Shown here piece by piece: positions 1 to 7,817 of a stretch of DNA of 35,808 nucleotides; position 1 is the stretch's first letter, and every line of letters starts with the position of its first letter. The notes beneath the pieces are model-generated. The model saw only the letters and a list, made by a program, of their open reading frames with translations. It did no database searches and had not been told where the DNA came from. Made by a program: the position numbers and the translations under genes. The DNA comes from Saprospiraceae bacterium (GTDB lineage Bacteria; Bacteroidota; Bacteroidia; Chitinophagales; Saprospiraceae): contig JALWRC010000102.1 of assembly GCA_027080725.1 (NCBI GenBank), positions 1 through 35,808 of the forward strand, in the 5' to 3' direction.

Positions 1-53
1 AGAAACCGGTGTTTTTACGGGGTGGATACCTACAGCATTACGTAAATTTTTCG

Positions 54-61
54 TATCTTTA
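54..61 (+). promoter_or_regulatory. Possible -7 promoter box upstream of heptamer array
   Basis: TATCTTTA differs by one base from the Bacteroidota -7 consensus TAnnTTTG. If used, transcription would start just before the heptamer array at 75, placing the repeat in the leader of whatever is read rightward, possibly the small secreted peptide at 477. I see no good -33 TTG at the usual distance, so this is weak. Confidence 0.25.
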
Positions 62-74
62 AGCAACCTATTAT

Positions 75-186
75 ACAGGATACAGGATACAGGATACAGG
101 ATACAGGATACAGGATACAGGATACAGGATACAGGATACAGGATACAGGATACAGGATACAGGATACAGGATACAGGATACAGGAT
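75..186. repeat. Tandem heptanucleotide array, 16 perfect copies of ACAGGAT
   Basis: Sixteen exact head-to-tail copies of ACAGGAT run from 75 to 186, flanked by a partial unit on each side (AT at 73-74, AC at 187-188). Seven is not a multiple of three, so copy-number change would shift any reading frame crossing the array. The array itself has no stop codon in any frame on either strand. I find no ATG-started gene crossing it, so it is best described as an intergenic microsatellite about 290 bases upstream of the small secreted peptide gene. Perfect identity of all units implies recent expansion or ongoing slippage. Confidence 0.97.
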
Positions 187-476
187 ACCCTTCTCAGGTT
201 AAGTTATACAGTCCTTAGCGCGGGAGTTCTACTGATAGTAAAAGAAGCATATGTCTTACGGGATGTGCATTTCATCAAATATAAAAACCATTCAGGAGGC
301 CTCCGCCCTGCGGATCCTCCGTTTTGGTGAGCACGGTGAACACACCGGAGAATCCCTAATGTGGTCTGTCCATTTAAGCTTGACAGAGCACATAAACGTA
401 TAAAAAACCCCGCCGGCAGGCATTTGAACGTGCATTCCGCCGGACGGGATTATCAAAACATATAAAATGATTTAAA
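187..476. other. Non-coding stretch between heptamer array and first gene
   Basis: No convincing gene is present. One frame stays open from 46 through the array to about 335, but it has no ATG and no recognisable similarity. Around 296-320 there are short inverted GGAGG/CCTCC segments that could form a hairpin. A stronger GC-rich hairpin at 409-448 is listed separately. Confidence 0.5.
401..448 (-). terminator. GC-rich hairpin with T-tract for leftward transcription
   Basis: CCCGCCGGC (409-417) pairs with GCCGGACGGG (439-448) with one bulged A. Read on the minus strand the stem is followed by six T residues (402-407), which is the arrangement of an intrinsic terminator for leftward transcripts. 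There is no leftward gene immediately to its right. It may end antisense transcription or act as a structured leader element of the rightward gene at 477. Confidence 0.45.
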
Positions 477-668
477 ATGAAAAAATTATTAGTTGCTTTG
501 TTGTTTATTACTTCAATTGCCTATGCCAGTAACTCCAGCCCTATCCCCAAATGGGTAGTGTTAGTTGACTCACAAGGAACCCATATTATTGACGATGGAG
601 ATTATGATTGTACAGAGTATATTAATTTGTTAAGTGGGGACCACAAATGGTATGGACCAGGGTGTTAA
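477..668 (+). CDS. Small secreted peptide, 63 aa, unknown function
   Basis: I do not recognise a family. The first 17 or so residues (MKKLLVALLFITSIAYA) are a typical Sec signal peptide with an AYA cleavage site, leaving a mature peptide of about 45 residues. The mature part has two cysteines, near residue 45 and at the last residue, which could form a disulfide. It is acidic in the middle (DDGDYD) and ends in a Gly/Pro-rich tail. A strong intrinsic terminator follows ten bases after the stop, so it is its own transcription unit. It sits 85 bases upstream of a GLPGLI gene and an outer-membrane barrel gene, so an envelope or extracellular role is plausible. The signal peptide and the dedicated terminator argue that this short frame is real. 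Confidence 0.6.
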   Translation: MKKLLVALLFITSIAYASNSSPIPKWVVLVDSQGTHIIDDGDYDCTEYINLLSGDHKWYGPGC

Positions 669-677
669 CTTATCCCT

Positions 678-707
678 CCCGGGAGGACAGCTTCCCTCCC
701 GGGTTTT
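678..707 (+). terminator. Rho-independent terminator after small peptide gene
   Basis: Perfect 9-bp stem CCCGGGAGG (678-686) / CCTCCCGGG (695-703), loop of 8 bases, followed by TTTT. It starts ten bases after the stop codon of the 63-residue peptide gene and separates it from the GLPGLI gene. Confidence 0.88.
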
Positions 708-753
708 AAATAGCTTTTTCAATAAGATGTGTCTTAAAGTATAAATAAATGAT

Positions 754-1455
754 ATGAAAAAAAGGATCACCATATGGCATGTAATATTAAATCTGGGTTT
801 ACTCAGTAGTTTATGGTCTCAACACTCCATAAAAGTGGTATATTTGTCAAGTAGAAGCGAATTAGAAACATTTAATGCAGACTTATCTGAAATACCAGCT
901 TCTGACACCAAGGCATTGGCCTTAATGAAGTCATTTAAGAAGTATGTTAAAGCGACAGATTCACTTAAACACTATTTTACATTAACATATGTCGGTGGAA
1001 AGTCCGAGTACAGATATGACAGTTCGGTTGGTAGAGGATATGTGGATGAACAATTTTATTATAAGGATCACATCAATAATAAGCTGGTACATACGGTATG
1101 GTATTTGAAAGGAAAACAAGCAGAGAGGCCACTACAGTCTCCTTTAGAATGGGATATTTGCTACTCAGATACGCTATATATCGGGGGATATATGTGTTTT
1201 AAAGCGAGCTGCATGCGCCGTGGCAAGGTCGTTTCTGCATGGTTTACCCCGGATATTCCGGTGAGTGAAGGTCCGGCAGACTACTCCGGCCTGCCCGGGT
1301 TAATATTGCAAATAAGTGATCGTAGCTTTCCGCTTAGAGCGATAAGTATCGATGTATCAAAGGGGGACCTACCACCGATTCAAATCCCGGATAATCCGGT
1401 CAAGATGACCTTTGAAGCATATCAAAAAGAAAAAAGCAAGTATTACGGCGGGTGA
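754..1455 (+). CDS. GLPGLI family secreted protein
   Basis: The product is a 233-residue exported protein with an N-terminal hydrophobic signal (about 1-22, ending WSQ) and the family-defining motif GLPGLI at residues 179-184, within GPADYSGLPGLILQI. The GLPGLI family (TIGR01200) is almost confined to Bacteroidota and has no established biochemical role; length here is normal for the family. Two cysteines near 148-153 flank the region before the motif. The stop codon overlaps the GTG start of the next gene by four bases (GTGA at 1452-1455), implying translational coupling with the outer-membrane barrel protein. GLPGLI genes beside TonB-receptor-like barrels are a common arrangement, suggesting joint work at the cell surface. 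Confidence 0.9.
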   Translation: MKKRITIWHVILNLGLLSSLWSQHSIKVVYLSSRSELETFNADLSEIPASDTKALALMKSFKKYVKATDSLKHYFTLTYVGGKSEYRYDSSVGRGYVDEQFYYKDHINNKLVHTVWYLKGKQAERPLQSPLEWDICYSDTLYIGGYMCFKASCMRRGKVVSAWFTPDIPVSEGPADYSGLPGLILQISDRSFPLRAISIDVSKGDLPPIQIPDNPVKMTFEAYQKEKSKYYGG

Positions 1456-4049
1456 AGCGAAAAGAACTCTGTCTATATCCTTTGGTGTTGACCTTCCTTG
1501 TATTGTTCGCGGGTGAGGGATTGGCTCAGTATGTACTATCGGGGAGGGTGCTGTTGGCGGACAAAACTCCGGCCACCGGAGCCTTTGTACAAGCGTACCA
1601 AGGCAACAAGACCCTTGCTTTGACAGCTACAGATGCTGCCGGGCATTGGCAAATAGCGCTCACTGATACTACCGGAGTTCGCATCAAAATCCGGTATCTG
1701 GGTTACAAAGATAGCATCGTTGTTCCAGCCGCCGTCTATCGGCAAGAAGCCCTTATAGTGCTCCGGTCAGATGCGTACCAATTGGAGCAGATTCAGGTCA
1801 AGGCCCGGAAGCCGATGATTCTCCGCAGAGGAGATACGGCGATTTATGATATGAAATGGTACACTAACCGGACAGACCAAAACCTGGCAAGTGTCATCAA
1901 TAAAATGCCGGGTCTCGAAGTGAGCAATAAGCAGATAAAATACCTCGGCAAAAAGGTGGATAAGTTGCTCTTGGAAGGTAAGGATCTGCTGCGGGATCAA
2001 CATCAGCTGTTATTGGATAATTACCTGCCGGAAGATATTTCCCAGATGGAAATATATGAGAATTATAAGCCTTTTATGCAGCGCGGGTCCGGTCAGATCA
2101 CGGATAAAACAGCTCTCAATATTGTCTTGACGGAAGAGGCCCGCAATAAAGTCAAAGGGCAGGCCCGGGCCTCCTGCGGATGGCTTGGTTTTTACCGCGC
2201 AAAGGCCAATTTGTTTGCGATATCCGGCCAGCGGGGAAGGACGGCGTATTTGATAGGCAATAACACCGGCGAAAGCACGCTTACCCCGGAGGAGTATTTT
2301 GGCTACCGGTTTGATGACCTGGAGAGTAGGATGGCCTTCGGAAGTGTCAATCTCATAAAGGAATTGAATACGGGATTTATTGTTCCCGGCCCGGTATATC
2401 GCAATAGAGATTTCTTAGCCGCCTATATCGATGAAAAGACGACGGACGAAAGGACAACAACTAAAGTAGATGTATTGGCCAGTTCGTTTTTCCGCCAGAG
2501 CCAATTTACCAGCTTCAAATCCTATTGGAATGGCAATCCCTCCGTGATTGGAGCCGGCAATCGCTTTGATGAAAAGAAATACCTCAATCTTCGTTTTGCC
2601 CGTCAGGGATTTGCAGGCGATCACGGCAGATACAAATGGCATCTACCGCTTACCATCGATGATAGTCCGGCAAGCAGCCGCTTGGAAGAAGCGATCGATA
2701 GTAGCCGGAGGAACTTGCGATACAACCATCCCGGCACGACGCTATCCATGGCGCCTGCCCTGTATTACAACCATGATTTTGGCAATACATACACCTTCTC
2801 CACCGCGGCAAGACTCCTGCTACAGTGGCGGGAGTATTCCAATGAATGGCGTGAATACCCCGCTTCAAACGCTCCCTATTTTATCAATCGGATTGAGGAA
2901 TTTGCCGATGCACAGCTCGCACTCAACCTAAGGGTTCGGCATACGGAAAGATGGTCCTCCTTCGTCTATAGTCGACTATTTCATACCAGGCAAAAAGACC
3001 AAAAACTACAGGATGTCGCCGCCCCGGATATTTTGCAGCAAAACACCCGGTACACGAAACTGGAATCCTACCAGAGCTACCAGCTCAGATATCGAAAAAG
3101 AAGATGGCTTGCCTTCGCAAAACTCTCCCTTCGGGAAACAAAAATGAATACTCCGCTCATCGACACACTGTTACTCCTGCCGTCTTTGCAACTCTATGCC
3201 AAGTACCGCTTTTCGTTGCTCAGATTTTTGGTGGTTAGTCTGCAGCAAAAGAGTAGTGTGGCAGATATTTCATACTTTTCGGGACAACATCATCAGCAGG
3301 ATTACAACACGATTGTCCGCTATAATCTGCAAAAGGTCATACGTTCTGATCATCTCAGCTTGAACATCATTTATTCGAAGTACAATATACAAAACCACAG
3401 CTCGAATATGTATCGCGGTATCTTTACAAAATCTAAAAATGCAGTCGTGTTCATCGATACATTTGTGAACCATGTATATTTCAGACGGCCGGTCATTTCC
3501 GGGCCTTCGACCGAAGGCAATGCTTCCATAAAACTCGCCCAATCCTTTTCTGACAATCGATCTATCATTCGCTTTGACGGTAGCGTTAGGGACCATCGCT
3601 ACCATTTGAATGAGGGGAAGGAGATAAGAGTACGTTCCGGGGGGCTTTCACTGGGCTATCAATCCAATTTTGACGCTGCCGTTAATGCCGGAGTGAACGT
3701 TCGGGCTGACTACCAAGCCCGTTTTGTAGAGCAAATTCGAACAGATTTTTTGAAATATGGAGTGGGGCTAACCATCCGTTATCAAAGCAAAGACCGGCTC
3801 AAGGGAAGCGTGGAAGCCCGTCTTCTGAATATTCGCTCGGGCAAGTTATCAGACCGGCAATTTTTGGTCAATAGTTCGATGGAGTATCGCCTATCAAAGC
3901 ACTGGGGTATTACATTTACCGGGCTGGACATGTTTCACCTTCGTCCCCGCCGGACATACAGCTTTTCAGCCAATGAGAATTTTGTAGAATTCCGGTCGTA
4001 CCGTACCTTTACCGGGCGTCTTCTGCTGGGGGTGAGGTGGCGTTTTTGA
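1452..4049 (+). CDS. TonB-dependent receptor-like outer-membrane barrel with carboxypeptidase-regulatory-like N-domain
   Basis: The product has 865 residues. A signal peptide (about 1-25, ending GLAQ) is followed by a CarboxypepD_reg-like beta domain (about 27-110, SGRVLLADKTPATGAFVQAY), a plug-like region (about 120-230, with NKMPGLEV and KLLLEGKDLL) and a long segment of alternating aromatic and polar strands ending in the aromatic C-terminus GVRWRF, as expected for an outer-membrane beta-barrel. It lacks an obvious TonB box. I chose the GTG at 1452 because it overlaps the stop of the GLPGLI gene and gives a good signal peptide immediately. Substrate is unknown. The fixed pairing with GLPGLI suggests handling of a peptide or protein ligand, but that is inference. 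Confidence 0.85.
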   Translation: MKRKELCLYPLVLTFLVLFAGEGLAQYVLSGRVLLADKTPATGAFVQAYQGNKTLALTATDAAGHWQIALTDTTGVRIKIRYLGYKDSIVVPAAVYRQEALIVLRSDAYQLEQIQVKARKPMILRRGDTAIYDMKWYTNRTDQNLASVINKMPGLEVSNKQIKYLGKKVDKLLLEGKDLLRDQHQLLLDNYLPEDISQMEIYENYKPFMQRGSGQITDKTALNIVLTEEARNKVKGQARASCGWLGFYRAKANLFAISGQRGRTAYLIGNNTGESTLTPEEYFGYRFDDLESRMAFGSVNLIKELNTGFIVPGPVYRNRDFLAAYIDEKTTDERTTTKVDVLASSFFRQSQFTSFKSYWNGNPSVIGAGNRFDEKKYLNLRFARQGFAGDHGRYKWHLPLTIDDSPASSRLEEAIDSSRRNLRYNHPGTTLSMAPALYYNHDFGNTYTFSTAARLLLQWREYSNEWREYPASNAPYFINRIEEFADAQLALNLRVRHTERWSSFVYSRLFHTRQKDQKLQDVAAPDILQQNTRYTKLESYQSYQLRYRKRRWLAFAKLSLRETKMNTPLIDTLLLLPSLQLYAKYRFSLLRFLVVSLQQKSSVADISYFSGQHHQQDYNTIVRYNLQKVIRSDHLSLNIIYSKYNIQNHSSNMYRGIFTKSKNAVVFIDTFVNHVYFRRPVISGPSTEGNASIKLAQSFSDNRSIIRFDGSVRDHRYHLNEGKEIRVRSGGLSLGYQSNFDAAVNAGVNVRADYQARFVEQIRTDFLKYGVGLTIRYQSKDRLKGSVEARLLNIRSGKLSDRQFLVNSSMEYRLSKHWGITFTGLDMFHLRPRRTYSFSANENFVEFRSYRTFTGRLLLGVRWRF

Positions 4050-4163
4050 GTAGGATTTGAGCAAAAACAAGCTCCGCATTTTACTGATAATTATTTCAGG
4101 CTATTTTCTACAATGCCAAAACTTCTGACATGGATGGTATTGATGTAGAGTGGCCTCGATCTA

Positions 4164-6572
4164 TTATGCAGAATAAAACTTGTTTTCTTCTTTTACTTCT
4201 TCTATAATCTCTTCGACCAATGGCTGGACTTCTTCAGGGATTCTTTGTTCTTTATCAATAAGTTTTCCTGCTAAAATCAATGCAACATAGTAATACACAA
4301 TGTATTTTTCACGGATGTCATCACCGTATTTTTCATCTTCAAAGATGGAAAGAACAAGATGTTTTTGATCCAAATACAGCAGATATTTGAATAAATCTGA
4401 TAAATCCTCATTTTTGCTATTTTCCAATATCTTTTCCAATTTTTCATCTATATCATCAAAAATATTATTCCAGATTTCAATTATCAATTCCAACTGAATT
4501 GAAATAAGGTCTGAATCCATCCGGTTTATCCTTTTTATTAATTTAAGTGATTTTTGGGAATTTAGATGATTGATAAAATACAGAAGAGCCAGATTGTACA
4601 TTGCACTCGAAACCTCTTTATCAACAGCCATCAGGTAGTATTTTTCCGCCTTTTCTATTTCTCCCTGTTCCTCATACAGAAGAGCCAGATTGTACATTGC
4701 ACTCGAAACCTCTTTATCAACAGCCATCAGGTAGTATTTTTCCGCCTTTTCTATTTCTCCCTGTTCCTTATACAAAAGAGCCAGATTATACATTGCATCT
4801 GAATGCCCATTATCAATTGCCATCAGGTAGTATTTTTTCGCCTTTTCTATTTCTCCCTGTTCATAATACAAATTAGCCAGATTGTACATTGCACTCGAAA
4901 CCTCTTTATCAACAGCCATCAGGTAGTATTTTTCCGCCTTTTCCATTTCTCCCTGTTCCTTATACAAAAGAGCCAGATTATACATTGCACTCGAAACCTC
5001 TTTATCAACAGCCATCAGGTAGTATTTTTTCGCCTTTTGCAACCGCTTCATAACAAAATATGCATTTGCCATGTAAAAATATTTCACCCCGTCATCTTCA
5101 TTTTCCAATTCGTCAATTTTTTTAATGGCTTTTTCAAATTTATTATTTTCAAATAATTTATTAAAATCTTCTATGATTTTTGTGCTTTCTACCGGTAAAT
5201 TGATGATTGCTTGCTTATCTTCAGCAAGCATAATCGTATTTTCCAGAAGCTTATCACGCATATTGGTACCTAAGTGTTTTGATTGCGCCAAAGCCTTGGT
5301 TATAACTCTTGCTTTGTCATAACTATAGATATGGTTTTTGATTTCTTCCAGGTGTTTTGCGGCAAGAGATTGTATTTCATTTGCACCATACCAGTTTTCT
5401 ATAAATATTGTCAAATATTTTGCTTTTCTTTTTTGTTGCGGATTGCCTTGGGTGACGATAAGCCACATGTTAAAAAAACGTTCGGATATTCTGTAAAGGT
5501 TATTTTTTGTTCTTGTCGAGATTTTTTTTACTATGCCATAAGAGAGCAATTGCTTTAAGTAAGCAGAAATCAGTTTACTTTGCATTCTTGTTTTATCAAC
5601 CAATTGTTTTACAGATACCGCTTCCCAAATAAAAGCCATTTCCAATACTATTTTTCGTTGAGGAGCTGTCAGATTATTAAGCCTTTCCTGATAAAGGGGG
5701 GTAGCCTCATCCATTATTTTTTTTATATATTCAAATCCGTATATATTTTTATCGCTTAATAAAATTTTAATAAAAAACTGCAATGTTCTGGGCAATGCGT
5801 CAGTCAATATCCTCACAGCTTCGATTTTACCTCTTTTTTTCATTGCAAAATCACTGAGTTCGGGTAGATTCATTATTTTACTCCAATGATTAAGAAGCGT
5901 ATTTATTTCATCAAATGTAAGGGCTTCAAGATGATGAATCCTGAAGAAATCATAAAACGGTTGATCATATCTCCAAAAATGTTCATCCATACGGGTACTT
6001 GCTGCGATAATTTGAATATTGTTGTGATTGAGCAATAATTCTCTCAACAAATGACTTTCGTTCTTAATGTTTTCAAATATTCTATCCACATTATCTAGAA
6101 GTAATACGGCTTTTTTCTCATTCTTTGTTAATAGATCATTGATCTTTGAAAAAAGATATCTGGAATACTCATTTTCTGTTTCAAATTCTGAAAACGTTTT
6201 CAATTCCATATCAAAATCAGTCCTTTGAATTAATTCATTCAGGGATTCAAACAACAGGTCGGACAGCCGGTATATTCCCGCTTGTTCTTCAGCAAAATTT
6301 ATGGGAATATACTTTTTAGACAAGTCTTGATTTTCGTTTATTTCAATTTCTATTCTTTTCAGTAAAGTGGATTTCCCACTACCTCTTCTGCCGAGAATCA
6401 GTTCATGTTGCAAAGAAGCTTTAATACTTTTTGATTTTAGAGCATTTATTATCAATTCAAATTCATTAAGCCGGACAACAAAATTGCTCTTGAGTGCTTT
6501 AGGGGAACTATTTGCTGACTGATATACATTCAGTTGATCTACGAAAATATTTCCTATTAAATTATTCTTCAT
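4164..6572 (-). CDS. P-loop ATPase (AAA/STAND-like) with winged-helix region and TPR/Sel1-like repeats, 802 aa
   Basis: An N-terminal nucleotide-binding module shows Walker A GRRGSGKST (61-69), Walker B AVLLLDNVD (155-163) and a sensor-like strand IIAASTRMD near 195. A winged-helix-like segment follows at about 300-365 (LYRISERFFNMW), a pattern seen in archaeal-type ATPases and AAA_16 proteins. Residues about 510-670 hold five TPR/Sel1-like repeats of 32 residues (core YYLMAVDKEVSSAMYNLALL), four nearly identical even in DNA. The last 130 residues are helical and acidic with no recognised effector domain. The start overlaps the end of the upstream ATPase gene by 11 bases, so the two are coupled. 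The gene is visibly AT-rich compared with its neighbours. P-loop plus winged helix plus TPR is the general plan of STAND signalling or defence proteins, but neither substrate nor partner can be read from the sequence. Confidence 0.85.
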   Translation of the reverse strand: MKNNLIGNIFVDQLNVYQSANSSPKALKSNFVVRLNEFELIINALKSKSIKASLQHELILGRRGSGKSTLLKRIEIEINENQDLSKKYIPINFAEEQAGIYRLSDLLFESLNELIQRTDFDMELKTFSEFETENEYSRYLFSKINDLLTKNEKKAVLLLDNVDRIFENIKNESHLLRELLLNHNNIQIIAASTRMDEHFWRYDQPFYDFFRIHHLEALTFDEINTLLNHWSKIMNLPELSDFAMKKRGKIEAVRILTDALPRTLQFFIKILLSDKNIYGFEYIKKIMDEATPLYQERLNNLTAPQRKIVLEMAFIWEAVSVKQLVDKTRMQSKLISAYLKQLLSYGIVKKISTRTKNNLYRISERFFNMWLIVTQGNPQQKRKAKYLTIFIENWYGANEIQSLAAKHLEEIKNHIYSYDKARVITKALAQSKHLGTNMRDKLLENTIMLAEDKQAIINLPVESTKIIEDFNKLFENNKFEKAIKKIDELENEDDGVKYFYMANAYFVMKRLQKAKKYYLMAVDKEVSSAMYNLALLYKEQGEMEKAEKYYLMAVDKEVSSAMYNLANLYYEQGEIEKAKKYYLMAIDNGHSDAMYNLALLYKEQGEIEKAEKYYLMAVDKEVSSAMYNLALLYEEQGEIEKAEKYYLMAVDKEVSSAMYNLALLYFINHLNSQKSLKLIKRINRMDSDLISIQLELIIEIWNNIFDDIDEKLEKILENSKNEDLSDLFKYLLYLDQKHLVLSIFEDEKYGDDIREKYIVYYYVALILAGKLIDKEQRIPEEVQPLVEEIIEEVKEENKFYSA
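4586..5040 (-). repeat. Near-identical 96-bp coding repeats (TPR/Sel1-like array)
   Basis: Repeat units begin at about 4586, 4682, 4778, 4874 and 4970 (plus-strand coordinates), each 96 bp and encoding 32 residues; the last is partial in its DNA identity. Units 1, 2, 4 and 5 differ by only a few bases. Unit 3 is diverged (it encodes AIDNGHSDAMYNL instead of AVDKEVSSAMYNL). The DNA-level identity, including synonymous positions, points to recent duplication or gene conversion. The unit length keeps the frame, so copy number could change the protein length without destroying it. Confidence 0.93.
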
Positions 6573-7752
6573 TATAAATCGGTTGATTTTTTTTCCAAAA
6601 TTCTTTTAGAAACGGTGAAACGAAATCATATTTTCCTCCTTCTATTTCCACGATATATCCATCTTGTAATAAATCATTGATAAAATCCATGTAATCAATT
6701 GTTTTATCATGTTTTACAGCCAAATCATATATCTTTCTTGTTATTATATTACCCTTGTGTGCTATATACAATAAAATTTCATTCATAAACAAAGCATCAT
6801 TTTTATCATAATACTCAAATATCCTGTTTTTCCAATCTTTAAAATAATCACTCGGCTTTATCACATCATCAAACGCTTTATCAATATTTGATTTACCAAT
6901 TTGACTATTATTTATTTTTCTTGCATTAAGGTTGATTCTATCAAGTATCAAATTAATAAAATAAGGAATGGGATATGAAATTTTGGTCAATAAATATGTG
7001 CATAAGTCTTCATCATACCTAACACTTGCATCTTTTGTTACATGAAGAATGTAGTCAATTGCCTGTTCTCGAGAAAATGGCTCGAAGTCAACTTTTGACA
7101 TATCATTAATATCAATGACTCTGCCCTCAATCACTTTGATAACATGATGAATGCCTACCGAACCGGTAAACACTAAACACAGTGAACCATCTTTGTCCAT
7201 TTGTCTCCATCTGCGTATATTCTTTAATATTCCTTTTGCTTCTTCTATCTTTTCCGTTTTATATAAATTGTGTAAAACTTCGGGTAATTCATCGATAAAA
7301 AGTACCAATTTTAGTTTGTTTTTAGTTAATACAGGTAGAACTTTATCAATTTCCGATAGATAATTGAATTGTTTTTCTTTAAACTTGATTTTACCGGTAG
7401 GATCGATTTCTTCAATACCAATTCCTTTAAAGAATATGTTTAGCTTTCGCAATAGCTTTTTATCCTTACTCAAAGATAGTATCATTAGCTCATACAGTCT
7501 TTTGTAAAATTCATTTTCAGATTTTATGCCCTGAATATTTTTAAAGATGCAATTCATTCCTTCTGGACAATTTTCTGAAAGGTGCAATACAATTGAAGAT
7601 TTACCATATCTACGCGGTGCAGCTACAAGAACATGATTTCCTTTTTGTATTTGTTTCAATATTGCTTCTTGCAGTTCAGGTCTAGGGTAATAAAATTCCC
7701 CTTTGGCGATGTTACCAATAATGATTTTAGGGTCTTTCCAATCAATTTCCAT
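6562..7752 (-). CDS. Archaeal-type P-loop ATPase (ATPase_2-like), 396 aa
   Basis: This is a cytoplasmic AAA+/STAND-class NTPase with Walker A AAPRRYGKSS (44-53), Walker B LKLVLFIDE (147-155), a sensor-like FTGSVGIHH (about 199-207), and a C-terminal segment (about 300-396) that looks like a winged helix ending LQDGYIVEIEGGKYDFVSPFLKEFW. It starts with RPEL...ILKQIQKGNHVLVAAPRR, a pattern typical of bacterial members of the PF01637-like group, whose functions are mostly unknown. It is the first gene of a two-gene operon; its end overlaps the start of the 802-residue ATPase by 11 bases. A perfect TAnnTTTG box and two palindromic sites lie directly upstream. It has no nuclease, protease or membrane segment, so any effector role would depend on a partner. 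Confidence 0.85.
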   Translation of the reverse strand: MEIDWKDPKIIIGNIAKGEFYYPRPELQEAILKQIQKGNHVLVAAPRRYGKSSIVLHLSENCPEGMNCIFKNIQGIKSENEFYKRLYELMILSLSKDKKLLRKLNIFFKGIGIEEIDPTGKIKFKEKQFNYLSEIDKVLPVLTKNKLKLVLFIDELPEVLHNLYKTEKIEEAKGILKNIRRWRQMDKDGSLCLVFTGSVGIHHVIKVIEGRVIDINDMSKVDFEPFSREQAIDYILHVTKDASVRYDEDLCTYLLTKISYPIPYFINLILDRINLNARKINNSQIGKSNIDKAFDDVIKPSDYFKDWKNRIFEYYDKNDALFMNEILLYIAHKGNIITRKIYDLAVKHDKTIDYMDFINDLLQDGYIVEIEGGKYDFVSPFLKEFWKKNQPIYNEE

Positions 7753-7776
7753 TTTGACAATATATTTATTGTTAAA
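7753..7776. promoter_or_regulatory. Palindromic operator candidate 1 (ATPase operon)
   Basis: Half-sites TTTGACAAT (7753-7761) and ATTGTTAAA (7768-7776) form a 9-6-9 palindrome with a single mismatch. The site directly abuts the start codon of the 396-residue ATPase (minus strand, 7752-7750). A second copy lies 28 bp away. Confidence 0.55.
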
Positions 7777-7780
7777 CTAA

Positions 7781-7804
7781 TTTGACAACAAAGATATTGT
7801 TAAA
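7781..7804. promoter_or_regulatory. Palindromic operator candidate 2 (ATPase operon)
   Basis: TTTGACAAC (7781-7789) and ATTGTTAAA (7796-7804) repeat operator candidate 1 at exactly 28 bp spacing. It overlaps the -7 box at 7789-7796, so a bound protein would block RNA polymerase. The same outer arms with a different 6-bp spacer argue for selection on the half-sites. Confidence 0.55.
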
Positions 7805-7817
7805 TATTGAAAAACAA
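7789..7817 (-). promoter_or_regulatory. Promoter of the two-ATPase operon
   Basis: On the minus strand TTG (7817-7815) and TATCTTTG (7796-7789) are separated by 18 bases, a good match to the Bacteroidota pattern TTG-N19-TAnnTTTG. The start codon lies about 37 bases downstream of the -7 box, with two palindromic repeats overlapping the promoter and leader. Confidence 0.7.

Noticed and set aside
75-186. Heptamer array as a CRISPR array or replication iterons
   Set aside because: There are no spacers, the unit is only 7 bp and fully contiguous, and no cas or rep gene is nearby.
46-335. Open frame running through the heptamer array
   Set aside because: It has no ATG, GTG or TTG start in a sensible place, no promoter-to-start logic and no recognisable product. 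Heptamer repeats are stop-free in all frames, which inflates open frames by chance.
4075-4190. Short frame containing DGIDVEWP, resembling a chitinase GH18 motif
   Set aside because: Only about 30 codons, upstream stops, and the motif lacks the proper GH18 spacing (DGxDxDxE). Most likely chance at the edge of the ATPase segment.
4566-5156. Plus-strand repetitive frames opposite the TPR array
   Set aside because: They are the antisense reading of the 96-bp repeats, which stay open because the repeat unit is a multiple of three. No start or promoter supports them.
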